Below, one piece after another: positions 45,744-53,488 of a stretch of 64,000 nt of DNA. Source of the DNA: Acidobacteriota bacterium (lineage in GTDB: Bacteria > Acidobacteriota > Vicinamibacteria > Marinacidobacterales > Marinacidobacteraceae); NCBI GenBank assembly GCA_022826195.1, contig JAJDVI010000073.1, forward strand, positions 1-64,000. Reading direction: 5' to 3'. The translations under genes were made by a program, and so were the position numbers. The notes under the pieces were generated by a model, which was not told the origin of the DNA, did not search any database, and saw only the letters and a list, made by a program, of their open reading frames with translations. Positions within the stretch are counted from its first letter, which is position 1, and the number at the start of each line of letters is the position of its first letter.

Positions 45744-46721
45744 ATGCATCGCCTCCTCCCCGTCCTGATCCTCGCCGCCGCCTGCTCGGCGCCTCCCGAA
45801 ACGGCGGAACCGCCAGCCGAGACCACGGATCCGGTGCTGCCGGATCTGCCCCCGATCCTCGCCCAGAACGCCTTCCTCTACTACAGCGACCTAGCCGAGG
45901 CCGAGGCCTTCTACCGCGACACGCTGGGACTTCCGCTGGCCTCCGATTTCGGGTTCGCCAAGATCTTCCAGGTTGCGGAGTCCGCCTACCTGACGCTCGT
46001 GGACGAGGCCGAGGGGATGCACAGCGCCGACGAGCCGAAGACCGTCGCCTTCGCCCTCATCACCGACCGCCTGGCCGACTGGCAGGCGCGGCTCGACGAG
46101 GCGGGCGCGAATTTCCGGAGCCGTTTCGATCCGGAAGCGGCCGATCCGGAGGCGCCGCACCACGGGTTCACGGTGTTCGATCCGGGCGGCTACATCCTGG
46201 AGTTCGAGCGGTTCCTGCCCCACGCCGAGAACGTGGACCTGATGCCCATCCTGGAAACCACCACGCCGCTCGGCGGGGACGACGCGGCGGCCGGCCCGGG
46301 CATGGGGTTCGAGGCCATGATCGTGTGGCTCTACTACCCGGACATTCCCGAGATGCTGGACTGGTACCAGACGACGTTCGGCTTTCCCGAGAGCCTGGAC
46401 CAGGGCTGGGTAAAGGGGCTCCGCACCTCCTACGCCGGCTTCATCGGCCTCGTGGACTCGACCCGCGGTATGCACTCCTTCACCGAGGACAAGGCGGTGA
46501 CGGTGAGCTTCTTCGTGGAGGACGTGACGCCCTGGCACGAGCACCTCGAAGGGGCCGAGGGCTACCGCTCCCGTACCGGAATCACCAGCGAGAGCGACCG
46601 GGTGACCGTCTTCGTGGGCTACGACCCGGGCAAATACTTCCTGGAGTTCGACACGTTCGTGGAGGCCCCGGGCAACGAGGAACTACGGGCGCAGTTGGCA
46701 GCGGTACGGCGTTTGCGTTGA
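45744..46721 (+). CDS. Lipoprotein with two VOC (glyoxalase-fold) domains
   Basis: A 325-residue predicted lipoprotein (lipobox LAAAC, Cys14) followed by an acidic/Pro linker and two vicinal-oxygen-chelate domains. Domain 1 (about 38-165) opens FLYYSDLAEAEAFYRDTLGLPL and ends YILEFERF; domain 2 (about 180-310) opens VWLYYPDIPEMLDWYQTTFG and ends YFLEFDTF. Each closes with the Glu that is often the metal ligand. VOC domains in an extracytoplasmic lipoprotein are uncommon. The frame extends upstream into the dispersed repeat, but ATG 45744 gives the signal peptide. Confidence 0.85.
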   Translation: MHRLLPVLILAAACSAPPETAEPPAETTDPVLPDLPPILAQNAFLYYSDLAEAEAFYRDTLGLPLASDFGFAKIFQVAESAYLTLVDEAEGMHSADEPKTVAFALITDRLADWQARLDEAGANFRSRFDPEAADPEAPHHGFTVFDPGGYILEFERFLPHAENVDLMPILETTTPLGGDDAAAGPGMGFEAMIVWLYYPDIPEMLDWYQTTFGFPESLDQGWVKGLRTSYAGFIGLVDSTRGMHSFTEDKAVTVSFFVEDVTPWHEHLEGAEGYRSRTGITSESDRVTVFVGYDPGKYFLEFDTFVEAPGNEELRAQLAAVRRLR

Positions 46722-46841
46722 GGGCGCCGCGACCGGACGCGAGACGTTCGGGACGTGACCGGAGCGACGCGCCCGCGTTGTAACCCCCGGCGCCGCGAAA
46801 CGGCGCGACACCCCAGGACGACCACTCCAAGGAGCAAGAGT

Positions 46842-47600
46842 ATGCCCGACCCAAGCCATGCCGACCCACCGAGAACCGGACCCGCGGCGTCCGCCCGACT
46901 GAACCGCCGAACGGCGCTCGGACTGCTGGGGGCGCTGGGCTCCGGCTGGGCCGCCTCCTGCGGCGACGACACGCCAGCCGTTGCGACGACTCCTTCGCCC
47001 CCACCGACTCCTTCAACCCCGGCCACGCCACAAAACCCGGCCGGCGCCGCCTGCGCGACCACCCCATCCGAAACGAGGGGGCCCTTCCCTTCCATAGGCG
47101 ACCTCGTGCGGAGCGACATCCGCGACGGACGCGACGGGGTGGAACTCGCGCTGACGATCACCGTGGTCGACGCCGATGACGACTGCGCCCCCGTCCCCAG
47201 CGCCACCGTCTCGATCTGGCAGTGCGATGCTTCCGGCGACTATTCCCAGTATGGCACCGAGCGGAACGAGTCCTATCTGCGGGGAATCCAGACCACGGAC
47301 GCGGACGGACAGGCCCGGTTCACCACCATCTACCCCGGGTGGTATCAGGGACGGGCCACCCATATCCATGTCGAGGCCTTCGTCGACGGCCGCTCGGCAA
47401 GCGTCTCCCAGATCGCATTTCCCGACGAAATCAGCGCGGCGGTGCACCGCTCGGGCGTCTACGCCGAGCGCGGAGAAAACCCGACCCGGAACGCCACCGA
47501 TTCCGTATTCCGCGATGGCGTCTCCCAGCAGACGGCGATCCTTACCGGCGATCCGGACCGGGGCTACCAGGCGGCCTTCCAACTCGCCGTCTCGCCGTAG
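46842..47600 (+). CDS. Intradiol ring-cleavage dioxygenase-like protein, Tat-exported
   Basis: A 252-residue protein of the protocatechuate 3,4-dioxygenase beta-like family. The four Fe(III) ligands are visible: Tyr134 in ASGDYSQYG, Tyr168 in PGWYQGR, His174 and His176 in THIHVE. The N-terminus carries a twin-arginine stretch LNRRTALGLLG (Arg22-Arg23) and then AASC (Cys40), suggesting Tat export with possible lipidation, unlike cytoplasmic catechol dioxygenases. AGGAG precedes the ATG at 7 bases. Extracellular members may act on lignin- or tannin-like aromatics. No other aromatic-catabolism gene is adjacent. Confidence 0.9.
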   Translation: MPDPSHADPPRTGPAASARLNRRTALGLLGALGSGWAASCGDDTPAVATTPSPPPTPSTPATPQNPAGAACATTPSETRGPFPSIGDLVRSDIRDGRDGVELALTITVVDADDDCAPVPSATVSIWQCDASGDYSQYGTERNESYLRGIQTTDADGQARFTTIYPGWYQGRATHIHVEAFVDGRSASVSQIAFPDEISAAVHRSGVYAERGENPTRNATDSVFRDGVSQQTAILTGDPDRGYQAAFQLAVSP

Positions 47601-47628
47601 TACCCGCCTCGCCGAGGCGAACGACCGG

Positions 47629-48700
47629 CTATGGGACCCGGGGGCGGAACGTGGCCGGAGCCGCGGTGATCTCCAAAGCAGCGGTCCCGAGGCCCTCCGA
47701 GTCCGCCTCGAGCCGGATCATTCCGGGCTCCCTGGCCGCCTGGACGATCACGAGGCCAACCCGTTGAACGCGCGCCGGGTCGAGTCCAGGTCCGGTTCGT
47801 GACTCGAGGGATCGCCGTTTCCCACCCCGATGATCGCTCCCGGTCCCGCGATCCGGAACAGCACGTCATTTTCGGCGGTGGGGACGGTGCGGCCCTCCGC
47901 GTCCACGATGGCGACCTTGACGAGCGCCACGTCCTCCCCGTCGGCGTTGATGGTCGGGCGGTCCGGCACAGGAGCGATGCCGGCCGGCTCGCCCGTCGTC
48001 TCTCGGCTCGTCTCCGCCACCGCTTCGCCATTCCGGTAGCACGTTGCGTGCAGCGTCCCCGGCCCCCACTCCACTCGCCATGACAGACCCGAGAACGGTT
48101 CTCTGTCCTGGGGTCCCTGGCTCTCGCCGGTGAGGAACAGCTCGACGGAGTCGCAGTTGCTGAAGGACCGGACCTCCACTGTCCCGTCTGCCCAGGTCGG
48201 GGGTTCGTTCCAGTGCGGGAACAGGTGGACGAACGGATCGGACGTCCAGGCGGACCGAGAGTAGTAGTAGTAGTTGTCCTTGGGGAAGACGCAGGTGTCC
48301 ATGAAACCGTACTGGCCGGTGACGACCGGCCAGTCGAAGGGGAATGGCTCACCCCGATAGCCCATCCCGTTCCAGACGAAACCGTCCGCGACGTAGTCCG
48401 TCTCGGCGATCCGGCGCCAGGTCTCCTCCGCCGAAGTGTCGTAGGAACTGTGATGGCCTCGCACTTCGTCGTCGGCGTAGACCCCGCGGGTGGTGGGGTC
48501 GTAGCCGGTCTCGAGGGCCAGCATGGGCCGGTCGGGGTTTGCCGCGTGACAGTCGTCGTAGTTGGCCGGATCGAACCCCCGGACATCGATGACCTCCGCC
48601 AGGCTGACGAGGTCCCGCTCCGTCCCGATCTCCCGGGGCGAGGTGGCGCCGGTCAGCGACTTGACTTTTGTGGTGAGGGTGGTGGGCGTGGTCGGTTCCG
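47629..48700 (-). pseudogene. Remnant of a glycoside hydrolase family 2 (beta-galactosidase-like) gene
   Basis: The reading frame matches the second half of GH2 enzymes: GVYADDEVRGHHSSYD, FVWNGMGYRGEP, QYGFMDTCVFPKDNYYYY, LFPHW, the SNCDSVELFLTGES domain and the C-terminal Ig-like domain to RRAFNGLA. The N-terminal sugar-binding domain and most of the barrel are absent, replaced near 48700 by non-homologous sequence. Near 47751-47757 the frame breaks: the original ends at a TGA (47748-47750), while the expected continuation (VIVQAAREPGMIRLEA, to TAG at 47629) lies one frame over, as from a one-base loss. It is therefore doubly disabled. Confidence 0.85.
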
Positions 48701-48742
48701 CTGCGCTCTCGCGCAGCGGGTGCCGGCTGGAAGCCCACGCTC

Positions 48743-49072
48743 CTAGGTTCTGGGCGGCGCCACGGAGTCGGCCACCCATGCGAGGTAGCCGGCCGCACCG
48801 CCGCCGGCCTCGAAGGCGAGGAATTCGGGGGTGTCGTAGGGGTGGAGTTCGAGCACCCGCGCCTGCAGCGGGGCGACGCCCGCCTCGGTGGTCTTGATGA
48901 GGAGCAGAACCTCCTCGTCGCGCGCGACCTTGCCCTCCCACCGGTAGATGGACGCCACCGGTCCGAGCACGTTGACGCAGGCGGCGAGGCGTTCCGCCAC
49001 CAGCGCCTCGGCCAGTTGCCCGGCCTGCTCCCGGCTCGACAGGGTCGTCAGCGCGATCCAGCAGTCGGCCAT
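48743..49072 (-). CDS. cutA: CutA1-family protein
   Basis: A 109-residue member of the CutA1 family, trimeric ferredoxin-like-fold proteins linked to divalent-cation tolerance. The family blocks ALTTLSSREQAGQLAEALV, RLAACVNVLGPVASIYRWEGK, and LLLIKTTEAGVAPL then LHPYDTPEFLAF are all present, with the conserved metal-binding Cys in AACVN. It is the last gene of a minus-strand set with a haem oxygenase (28-base gap), a context that might relate to metal handling. Mechanism in bacteria is still debated. Confidence 0.95.
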   Translation of the reverse strand: MADCWIALTTLSSREQAGQLAEALVAERLAACVNVLGPVASIYRWEGKVARDEEVLLLIKTTEAGVAPLQARVLELHPYDTPEFLAFEAGGGAAGYLAWVADSVAPPRT

Positions 49073-49100
49073 CGGATCCCGGGTTTTGTCCCCCGGCGCC

Positions 49101-49730
49101 TCAGGCCGCTACCGCTGCCGCGGCCTGGGCCTCGCTCGCCAGCGTTCCCGCCAGCGTGAACGTCTCCCGCGCGGCGCGGACGGCGGCCTCGGGATCGGCA
49201 AGCGTCGCGCCGATCCGGTCGATGGCGCTCCGGAATTCCTTCCAGCGGGCGCGCTGATCCTGGCCGTAGGGATCGAAGTAACGCAGGCACCTGGCCAGCT
49301 CCGGACGGTTCTCCACCAGCGCGCGGCGGATGAAGCGGTTGCCGTTCATGGAGCCCTCGATCACGTAGAAGACCGCCAGGGTCGCTTCCGGAGTCCAGTG
49401 CGCGCCGCCGAGCGTGCCCGCGAACTCCATGACCGCCCGGGAGGGACGATCGTCGGGTCCGCCGCCGAGTTCCTCCAGATCGCGGGCCAGCCTCCCGGCG
49501 TGGTCACCCATGGCCTGGGCAAAGTCCTGCCAGTCCGGGCCCCGGGCGAGGAGGCGCGCGTGGATCAGGCGGACGAGATCGAGCATCGCGGACTGGTGCG
49601 CGGCGAGCGCCGCGCGGGATACCTCGCCGCGGACCAGGGCGCGCTGGAAGACGTGGTTCTCCGCCGCGGCGTGCTGGTCGGCGGTCGCCGCCTTGAGGCG
49701 GTCCGCGAGTCCTTCGGACACGGCCGGCAA
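49101..49730 (-). CDS. Haem oxygenase (biliverdin-producing type)
   Basis: A 209-residue all-helical protein of the haem oxygenase family. The proximal His motif RLKAATADQHAAAE places the iron ligand at His20, and the distal-helix region FYVIEGSMNGNRFIRRAL resembles the Gly-rich distal helix of bacterial HO/BphO proteins. It would degrade haem to biliverdin, CO and iron, for iron recovery or a bilin chromophore; no phytochrome lies nearby. TTG 49730 begins 6 bases after the upstream small ORF; GTG 49721 is an alternative start. Confidence 0.85.
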   Translation of the reverse strand: MPAVSEGLADRLKAATADQHAAAENHVFQRALVRGEVSRAALAAHQSAMLDLVRLIHARLLARGPDWQDFAQAMGDHAGRLARDLEELGGGPDDRPSRAVMEFAGTLGGAHWTPEATLAVFYVIEGSMNGNRFIRRALVENRPELARCLRYFDPYGQDQRARWKEFRSAIDRIGATLADPEAAVRAARETFTLAGTLASEAQAAAAVAA

Positions 49731-49736
49731 CTCGGG

Positions 49737-49889
49737 CTACTTCATCAGGGCCCACGCCCCGGCCGCGATCACGCCCAGCCAGACGAGGCCCTTGATCAGG
49801 AAGAAGAGGAAGGCCGCGCCGGCGATCTTCTTGACGATCGGGCGATCCGCGCCGGGGAGGCGGCGCCAGAAACTGGTATTGGATTTCAT
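49737..49889 (-). CDS. 50-residue single-pass membrane protein
   Basis: A short gene encodes a basic cytoplasmic N-terminus (WRRLPGADRPIVKKIAG) and one hydrophobic helix (about 24-48) interrupted by a Lys (FFLIKGLVWLGVIAAGAW). It starts with ATG and ends in TAG 6 bases before the haem oxygenase start on the same strand, so it looks like a real first gene of that unit. No clear Shine-Dalgarno is present. Function unknown; it may be a small membrane partner. Confidence 0.65.
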   Translation of the reverse strand: MKSNTSFWRRLPGADRPIVKKIAGAAFLFFLIKGLVWLGVIAAGAWALMK

Positions 49890-49932
49890 TTTCGACTGAG
49901 GAGAACAGGAAGGAACGGCGGTCCCGTCAAGG

Positions 49933-51453
49933 CTACTGCGCGACGCGGCGGAACCGGGTTTCGCCGAGCGAAAGGGCGGCGGGATTGCCGGCGGGGTCGA
50001 GATCGAAGGTCACCAGCAGCTCGCCGCGCCAGCGGGCGTCCCAGGCCACCCGGAACGTCTCGTGGCTCCAGTGGGTGAGCGGCCCCTGAAGACCCGGGCC
50101 GTACTCGAGGCGGAGGCCGTCCTTACCCGCCGTCACCGTGATCTCGCCTCCCACCTCGTGGTGGTAGGTCCCGGCGTACCCGGACGGGGGGAGATGGGGA
50201 CGCGAACCCTCGACCCGCGCGGCGCGGAGGGCCGCCATGGCCTTCGCCTGCGCTTCGGCCAGCCCGTCGTACAGCTCCTTCAACTCCGCGCTCCAGTCGC
50301 GGAACGGCTTCCCCAGCAGGGCGTCGAGGCCCCGCAGCATCAGCGCGTGCCGCACCTCCACGTGGTCGCGGTTGCCGAGGACATAGACGCCGATCCCCTC
50401 GTCCCGGATCAGCCCGGCGATGGCCACCATCCCGTCGATGCTCCCGGTGTGGAAGTCGAGGGCCTCCCCGTCGTAGTCCTGCTGGAACCAGCCGAGGCCA
50501 TAGGTCACCCACTTGGGGTTCGTGAGCCTCCGGGTCGGGTAGAAGCCGGCCCGGTCCACCAGCGACTGGGGACGGAACATCTCCTCCACCACGGCTTCGC
50601 TGAGGATCCGCGTCCCGTCAGCCGCCACCCCGGACGCGAGGAGCATCCGCAGCCAGAGCGACATCTCGCGCACCGAACTCCACACCGATCCGGCCGCCGC
50701 CACCGAGTCCACCGGCGCGTTCTCGATCACCACCGTCTCGCCGTCCACGACGTGGTGGGGCGAGGCCACGTTGCCGCGGCCGCGGGTGAGCGCGATCAGG
50801 GGCACCGTTCGGTCCATCCCGAGCCGGTCGAAGATGCGCGAGTCCACGAAGTCATGCCACGGCATGCCCGAGACGCGCTTCACGACTTCGCCGGCGGTCG
50901 CGTACATCACGTTCTGGTAGACGAACCCGGACCGCATCGAGTAGGCGGGCTCGACGTGGCGCAGCCGCGACAGCATCTCGTCCATGTCGGTGTCCTGGCC
51001 GTACCAGAAGAGATCGGTGTTCGGGAGGCCGCCGCGGTGGGTCAGGAGATCCCGCACGGTCATCGCCTCGCTGACCCAGGGATCCCCAACCGCGAACTCG
51101 GGGATGTGACGGCGCACCGGGTCATCCCAGTCCAGCTTCCCCTCGTCCACCAGGACGCCGAGCGTGGCCGCGGTCATGGCCTTGGTGGTCGAGCCGATCG
51201 AGAACAGGGTGTCCGGGTCCACGGCCGCTGGTTTCCCGAGCTCGAGGACGCCGTAGCCCCGGGCGAACAGCAGTTCCGGCCCCCGGACGACGGCGACCGC
51301 GAGGCCGGTCGCGTCCCAGTCGGCGACCGCGCGCTCCACGTAGGCGTGGAACTCCCCGGCGTCGAAGTCCTGGAAGGCCGCAACGGGAGCCGGCCAGAGC
51401 GCCGCCGCGAGCAGCAGCGCTGCCGGAGGCCGGAAGCGGTTCCCGGTGCTCAA
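49933..51453 (-). CDS. Serine hydrolase, class C beta-lactamase/DD-peptidase fold
   Basis: A 506-residue exported penicillin-binding-like esterase or peptidase. A signal peptide (to about 27) is followed by the S12 domain with SxxK (Ser88-Lys91 in GSTTKAMT), YxN (Tyr179-Asn181 in VYQNVMY) and a HTG triad in FHTGSIDG. After about residue 400 a C-terminal lipocalin-like beta domain (DUF3471-type; SGYAGTYHHEVGG) follows. The start is inferred as TTG overlapping the upstream stop (TTGA), since GAGGAGG lies nearby and the signal peptide then begins correctly. Substrate unknown. Confidence 0.88.
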   Translation of the reverse strand: MSTGNRFRPPAALLLAAALWPAPVAAFQDFDAGEFHAYVERAVADWDATGLAVAVVRGPELLFARGYGVLELGKPAAVDPDTLFSIGSTTKAMTAATLGVLVDEGKLDWDDPVRRHIPEFAVGDPWVSEAMTVRDLLTHRGGLPNTDLFWYGQDTDMDEMLSRLRHVEPAYSMRSGFVYQNVMYATAGEVVKRVSGMPWHDFVDSRIFDRLGMDRTVPLIALTRGRGNVASPHHVVDGETVVIENAPVDSVAAAGSVWSSVREMSLWLRMLLASGVAADGTRILSEAVVEEMFRPQSLVDRAGFYPTRRLTNPKWVTYGLGWFQQDYDGEALDFHTGSIDGMVAIAGLIRDEGIGVYVLGNRDHVEVRHALMLRGLDALLGKPFRDWSAELKELYDGLAEAQAKAMAALRAARVEGSRPHLPPSGYAGTYHHEVGGEITVTAGKDGLRLEYGPGLQGPLTHWSHETFRVAWDARWRGELLVTFDLDPAGNPAALSLGETRFRRVAQ

Positions 51454-52334
51454 GAGGCCGGGCACCCCTCCTCGTGAGGCAGCAGGGAACGGGCGAGGAT
51501 CTGGTGCAGGGCGCCCCGGTGGTCCCACCGCGTTCCATGATTGGCGTCCGCGAAGGTCTCGAGGAGGCCGGCGGCAACCTGTCCCCCGTACACCCGGCAC
51601 TCGAAGCCCTCGGCGTCCTGCTCGCCCGGCGGCGGGTCCGGAAGCGGCCAGGGCCGCTCGTTCAGCACCGACGGCTCGGGGGGCATGGGCCCCACGCTGA
51701 CGTACACCTGCACGCGCTCGCCGAGGTAGACCTCGGCCGCGGTGTCGGCGGTGGCGTGATCGAGGCGCTGCATCAGTTCGCGGACCGCGAGGACCCGGGG
51801 ATCGGTGTGCGAGATCGAGCCCAGGGCCTCGATGCGGAGCAGATGCGAACCCTGCCGGTCGCGCAGCACCACCTCGTAGGCCGGCGCATCGGCGATGACG
51901 GGACCCGTGGTGGGCTGGGGAATGTTCACCTCGCCGAGCTGGGAGATCCCGGTCGCCGCAGTCGCCGCGATGATCGCCGCCAGATCCTCCGCCAGGAGCC
52001 GCCCGACCTGGATGTTCGGGAGCAGCGGGCCGGGGAAGATCTCGATGGTCGGCCCCTCGCTGTAGAGCTCGCCCCCGACGGTCACCGCGTAGCGGGGCGG
52101 CCGTCCCAGCGCGTACTCGATGGGAACGAAACCCGGACCCTCCCAGACTTCCAGGAAGAAATGTCCGGGGTCGTCGGGAAGGTCGAGCGTGTCCGGCGGC
52201 GGCCCGACCGGGGGCGGCTCCGGAGGCGGCGGCGCGGTGGGGGCGGGAGCGTCGTCCGAGCCGCACCCGGCGGCGAGCGCCAGCAGGAACGGCAGGGCGG
52301 CGAGCGCCGACCGGAGCGCCCGCCGGCTGAACAT
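51450..52334 (-). CDS. Hypothetical lipoprotein
   Basis: A 294-residue predicted lipoprotein (lipobox LAAGC) with a Pro-rich spacer, a mostly beta middle part (WEGPGFVPIEYALGRPPRY) and a C-terminal Cys (FECRVYGG). No family is recognised. It lies 7 bases after the VIT/CCC1-like gene and its stop overlaps the serine hydrolase start (TTGA), so the three are probably co-transcribed. The middle of the protein reads like a putative response to a metal or ligand, but no motif supports it. Confidence 0.65.
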   Translation of the reverse strand: MFSRRALRSALAALPFLLALAAGCGSDDAPAPTAPPPPEPPPVGPPPDTLDLPDDPGHFFLEVWEGPGFVPIEYALGRPPRYAVTVGGELYSEGPTIEIFPGPLLPNIQVGRLLAEDLAAIIAATAATGISQLGEVNIPQPTTGPVIADAPAYEVVLRDRQGSHLLRIEALGSISHTDPRVLAVRELMQRLDHATADTAAEVYLGERVQVYVSVGPMPPEPSVLNERPWPLPDPPPGEQDAEGFECRVYGGQVAAGLLETFADANHGTRWDHRGALHQILARSLLPHEEGCPAS

Positions 52335-52341
52335 GGCCCCC

Positions 52342-53445
52342 TCAGCCGCCGAGGCTTGCCCGGACAAGGAGTCCGAGACCGTAGAGGACGCCGGAGAGCG
52401 CGAGTCCCACGGAGGCCAGCCGGAGACCGCTGCGCACGCCGGACCGGCCCGTGAACAGGCTGGTCGCCGCCCCCGACACGAAGAGCGCCACGCCGCTCAG
52501 GGCGACCGCCCCCAGCAGCGCGGGGCCGCTGCCCTGGCCCAGCGCCGGGAGCAGCGCGAGAGGGAGCAGCGGAACCAGCGCTCCGCCCCCGAAACTCAGC
52601 AGCGAGGCCAGCGCCGACGCCCACGGCGAACCGAGATCGTCCGGGTTCAGGCCGAGCTCTTCGCGCGTCAGCACGTCGAGCGCCCGGGCGGGCTCGCTGA
52701 TGAGGCGCTTGCCGAGGTCGCGGGCGGCTTCGCGCTCCAGACCGCGCGCCTCGAAGATCATCGCCAGCTCCTCGGCCTCGTCGTCCGGGTAGAGCCGCAG
52801 CTCCTCCTCCTCGAGCGCGATCTGCCGCTCGTAGAGTTCGATCCGCGAGCGCACCCCGAGGTACTCCCCGGTGGCCATCGAAACGGCGCCCGCCACCATT
52901 CCGGCGGCGCCGATGAGGAGCGCCGTGCCCGGAGAGGCGCCGGCGCCCGTCGCGGCCAGGATGAGGGCCGTGTTCGACACCAGCCCGTCGTTCGCCCCGA
53001 AGATCGCGGCGTGAAGCGCGACCGCCCCGCGGGTGTAGAGGTGGCGCTGCTCCTCGCCCAGCAGGTGATCGCGGGACTCCGCGCGGACGCTCGAACCGGC
53101 CTCCTGCGCAATGAGCACCTCAAGGCTCGACGGCGCCGCGCGGTACACGGAGAGGCCGCGCACCTTCAGCGCGGCGAGCGCGGGCAGCAGCGAGCGCGGG
53201 CCGATACGCCGGATCAGCGTGCCCACGAGCCGCACCCGGAAGGGCGCCTCGTAGGGGCCCGGAGGCGGGCCACCCGCCTCCTCGATCGCCCTGACCCACG
53301 ACTTGCTCTGTTCCAGCGCGTCCGCCGAGAGCGCTTCGAAGAGGCGCTTGTTCTCTCCGCTCTCGACTTCGGCGAGCACCAGGTAGAGCCAGGCCGCCTG
53401 GACCTCGCTCTCCCAACTGTCGAGCAGCGAGGCCGTGTCGGCCAT
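52342..53445 (-). CDS. VIT1/CCC1-family transporter with N-terminal ferritin-like domain
   Basis: A 367-residue protein. Residues about 1-130 form a helical rubrerythrin/ferritin-like module (ESEVQAAWLYLVLAEVE with a later EEQRHL), and residues about 140-360 are a VIT/CCC1 transporter: the GANDGLVSNTALILAATGAG first-helix motif, GAAGMVAGAVSMATGEYLGVRS, and a cytoplasmic Glu-rich metal-binding loop (LEEEELRLYPDDEAEELA). Family members move Fe2+ or Mn2+ out of the cytosol. The ferritin-like part may sense or deliver iron. It is first of a three-gene unit. Confidence 0.9.
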   Translation of the reverse strand: MADTASLLDSWESEVQAAWLYLVLAEVESGENKRLFEALSADALEQSKSWVRAIEEAGGPPPGPYEAPFRVRLVGTLIRRIGPRSLLPALAALKVRGLSVYRAAPSSLEVLIAQEAGSSVRAESRDHLLGEEQRHLYTRGAVALHAAIFGANDGLVSNTALILAATGAGASPGTALLIGAAGMVAGAVSMATGEYLGVRSRIELYERQIALEEEELRLYPDDEAEELAMIFEARGLEREAARDLGKRLISEPARALDVLTREELGLNPDDLGSPWASALASLLSFGGGALVPLLPLALLPALGQGSGPALLGAVALSGVALFVSGAATSLFTGRSGVRSGLRLASVGLALSGVLYGLGLLVRASLGG

Positions 53446-53488
53446 CAGTGGGTCTTCTCTCCGGAGCAGTGCGCTCGATGCGTCGGCC

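Noticed and set aside
48701-48742. A transposon end at the broken GH2 gene
   Set aside because: No target duplication, terminal inverted repeat or transposase could be identified near the breakpoint.
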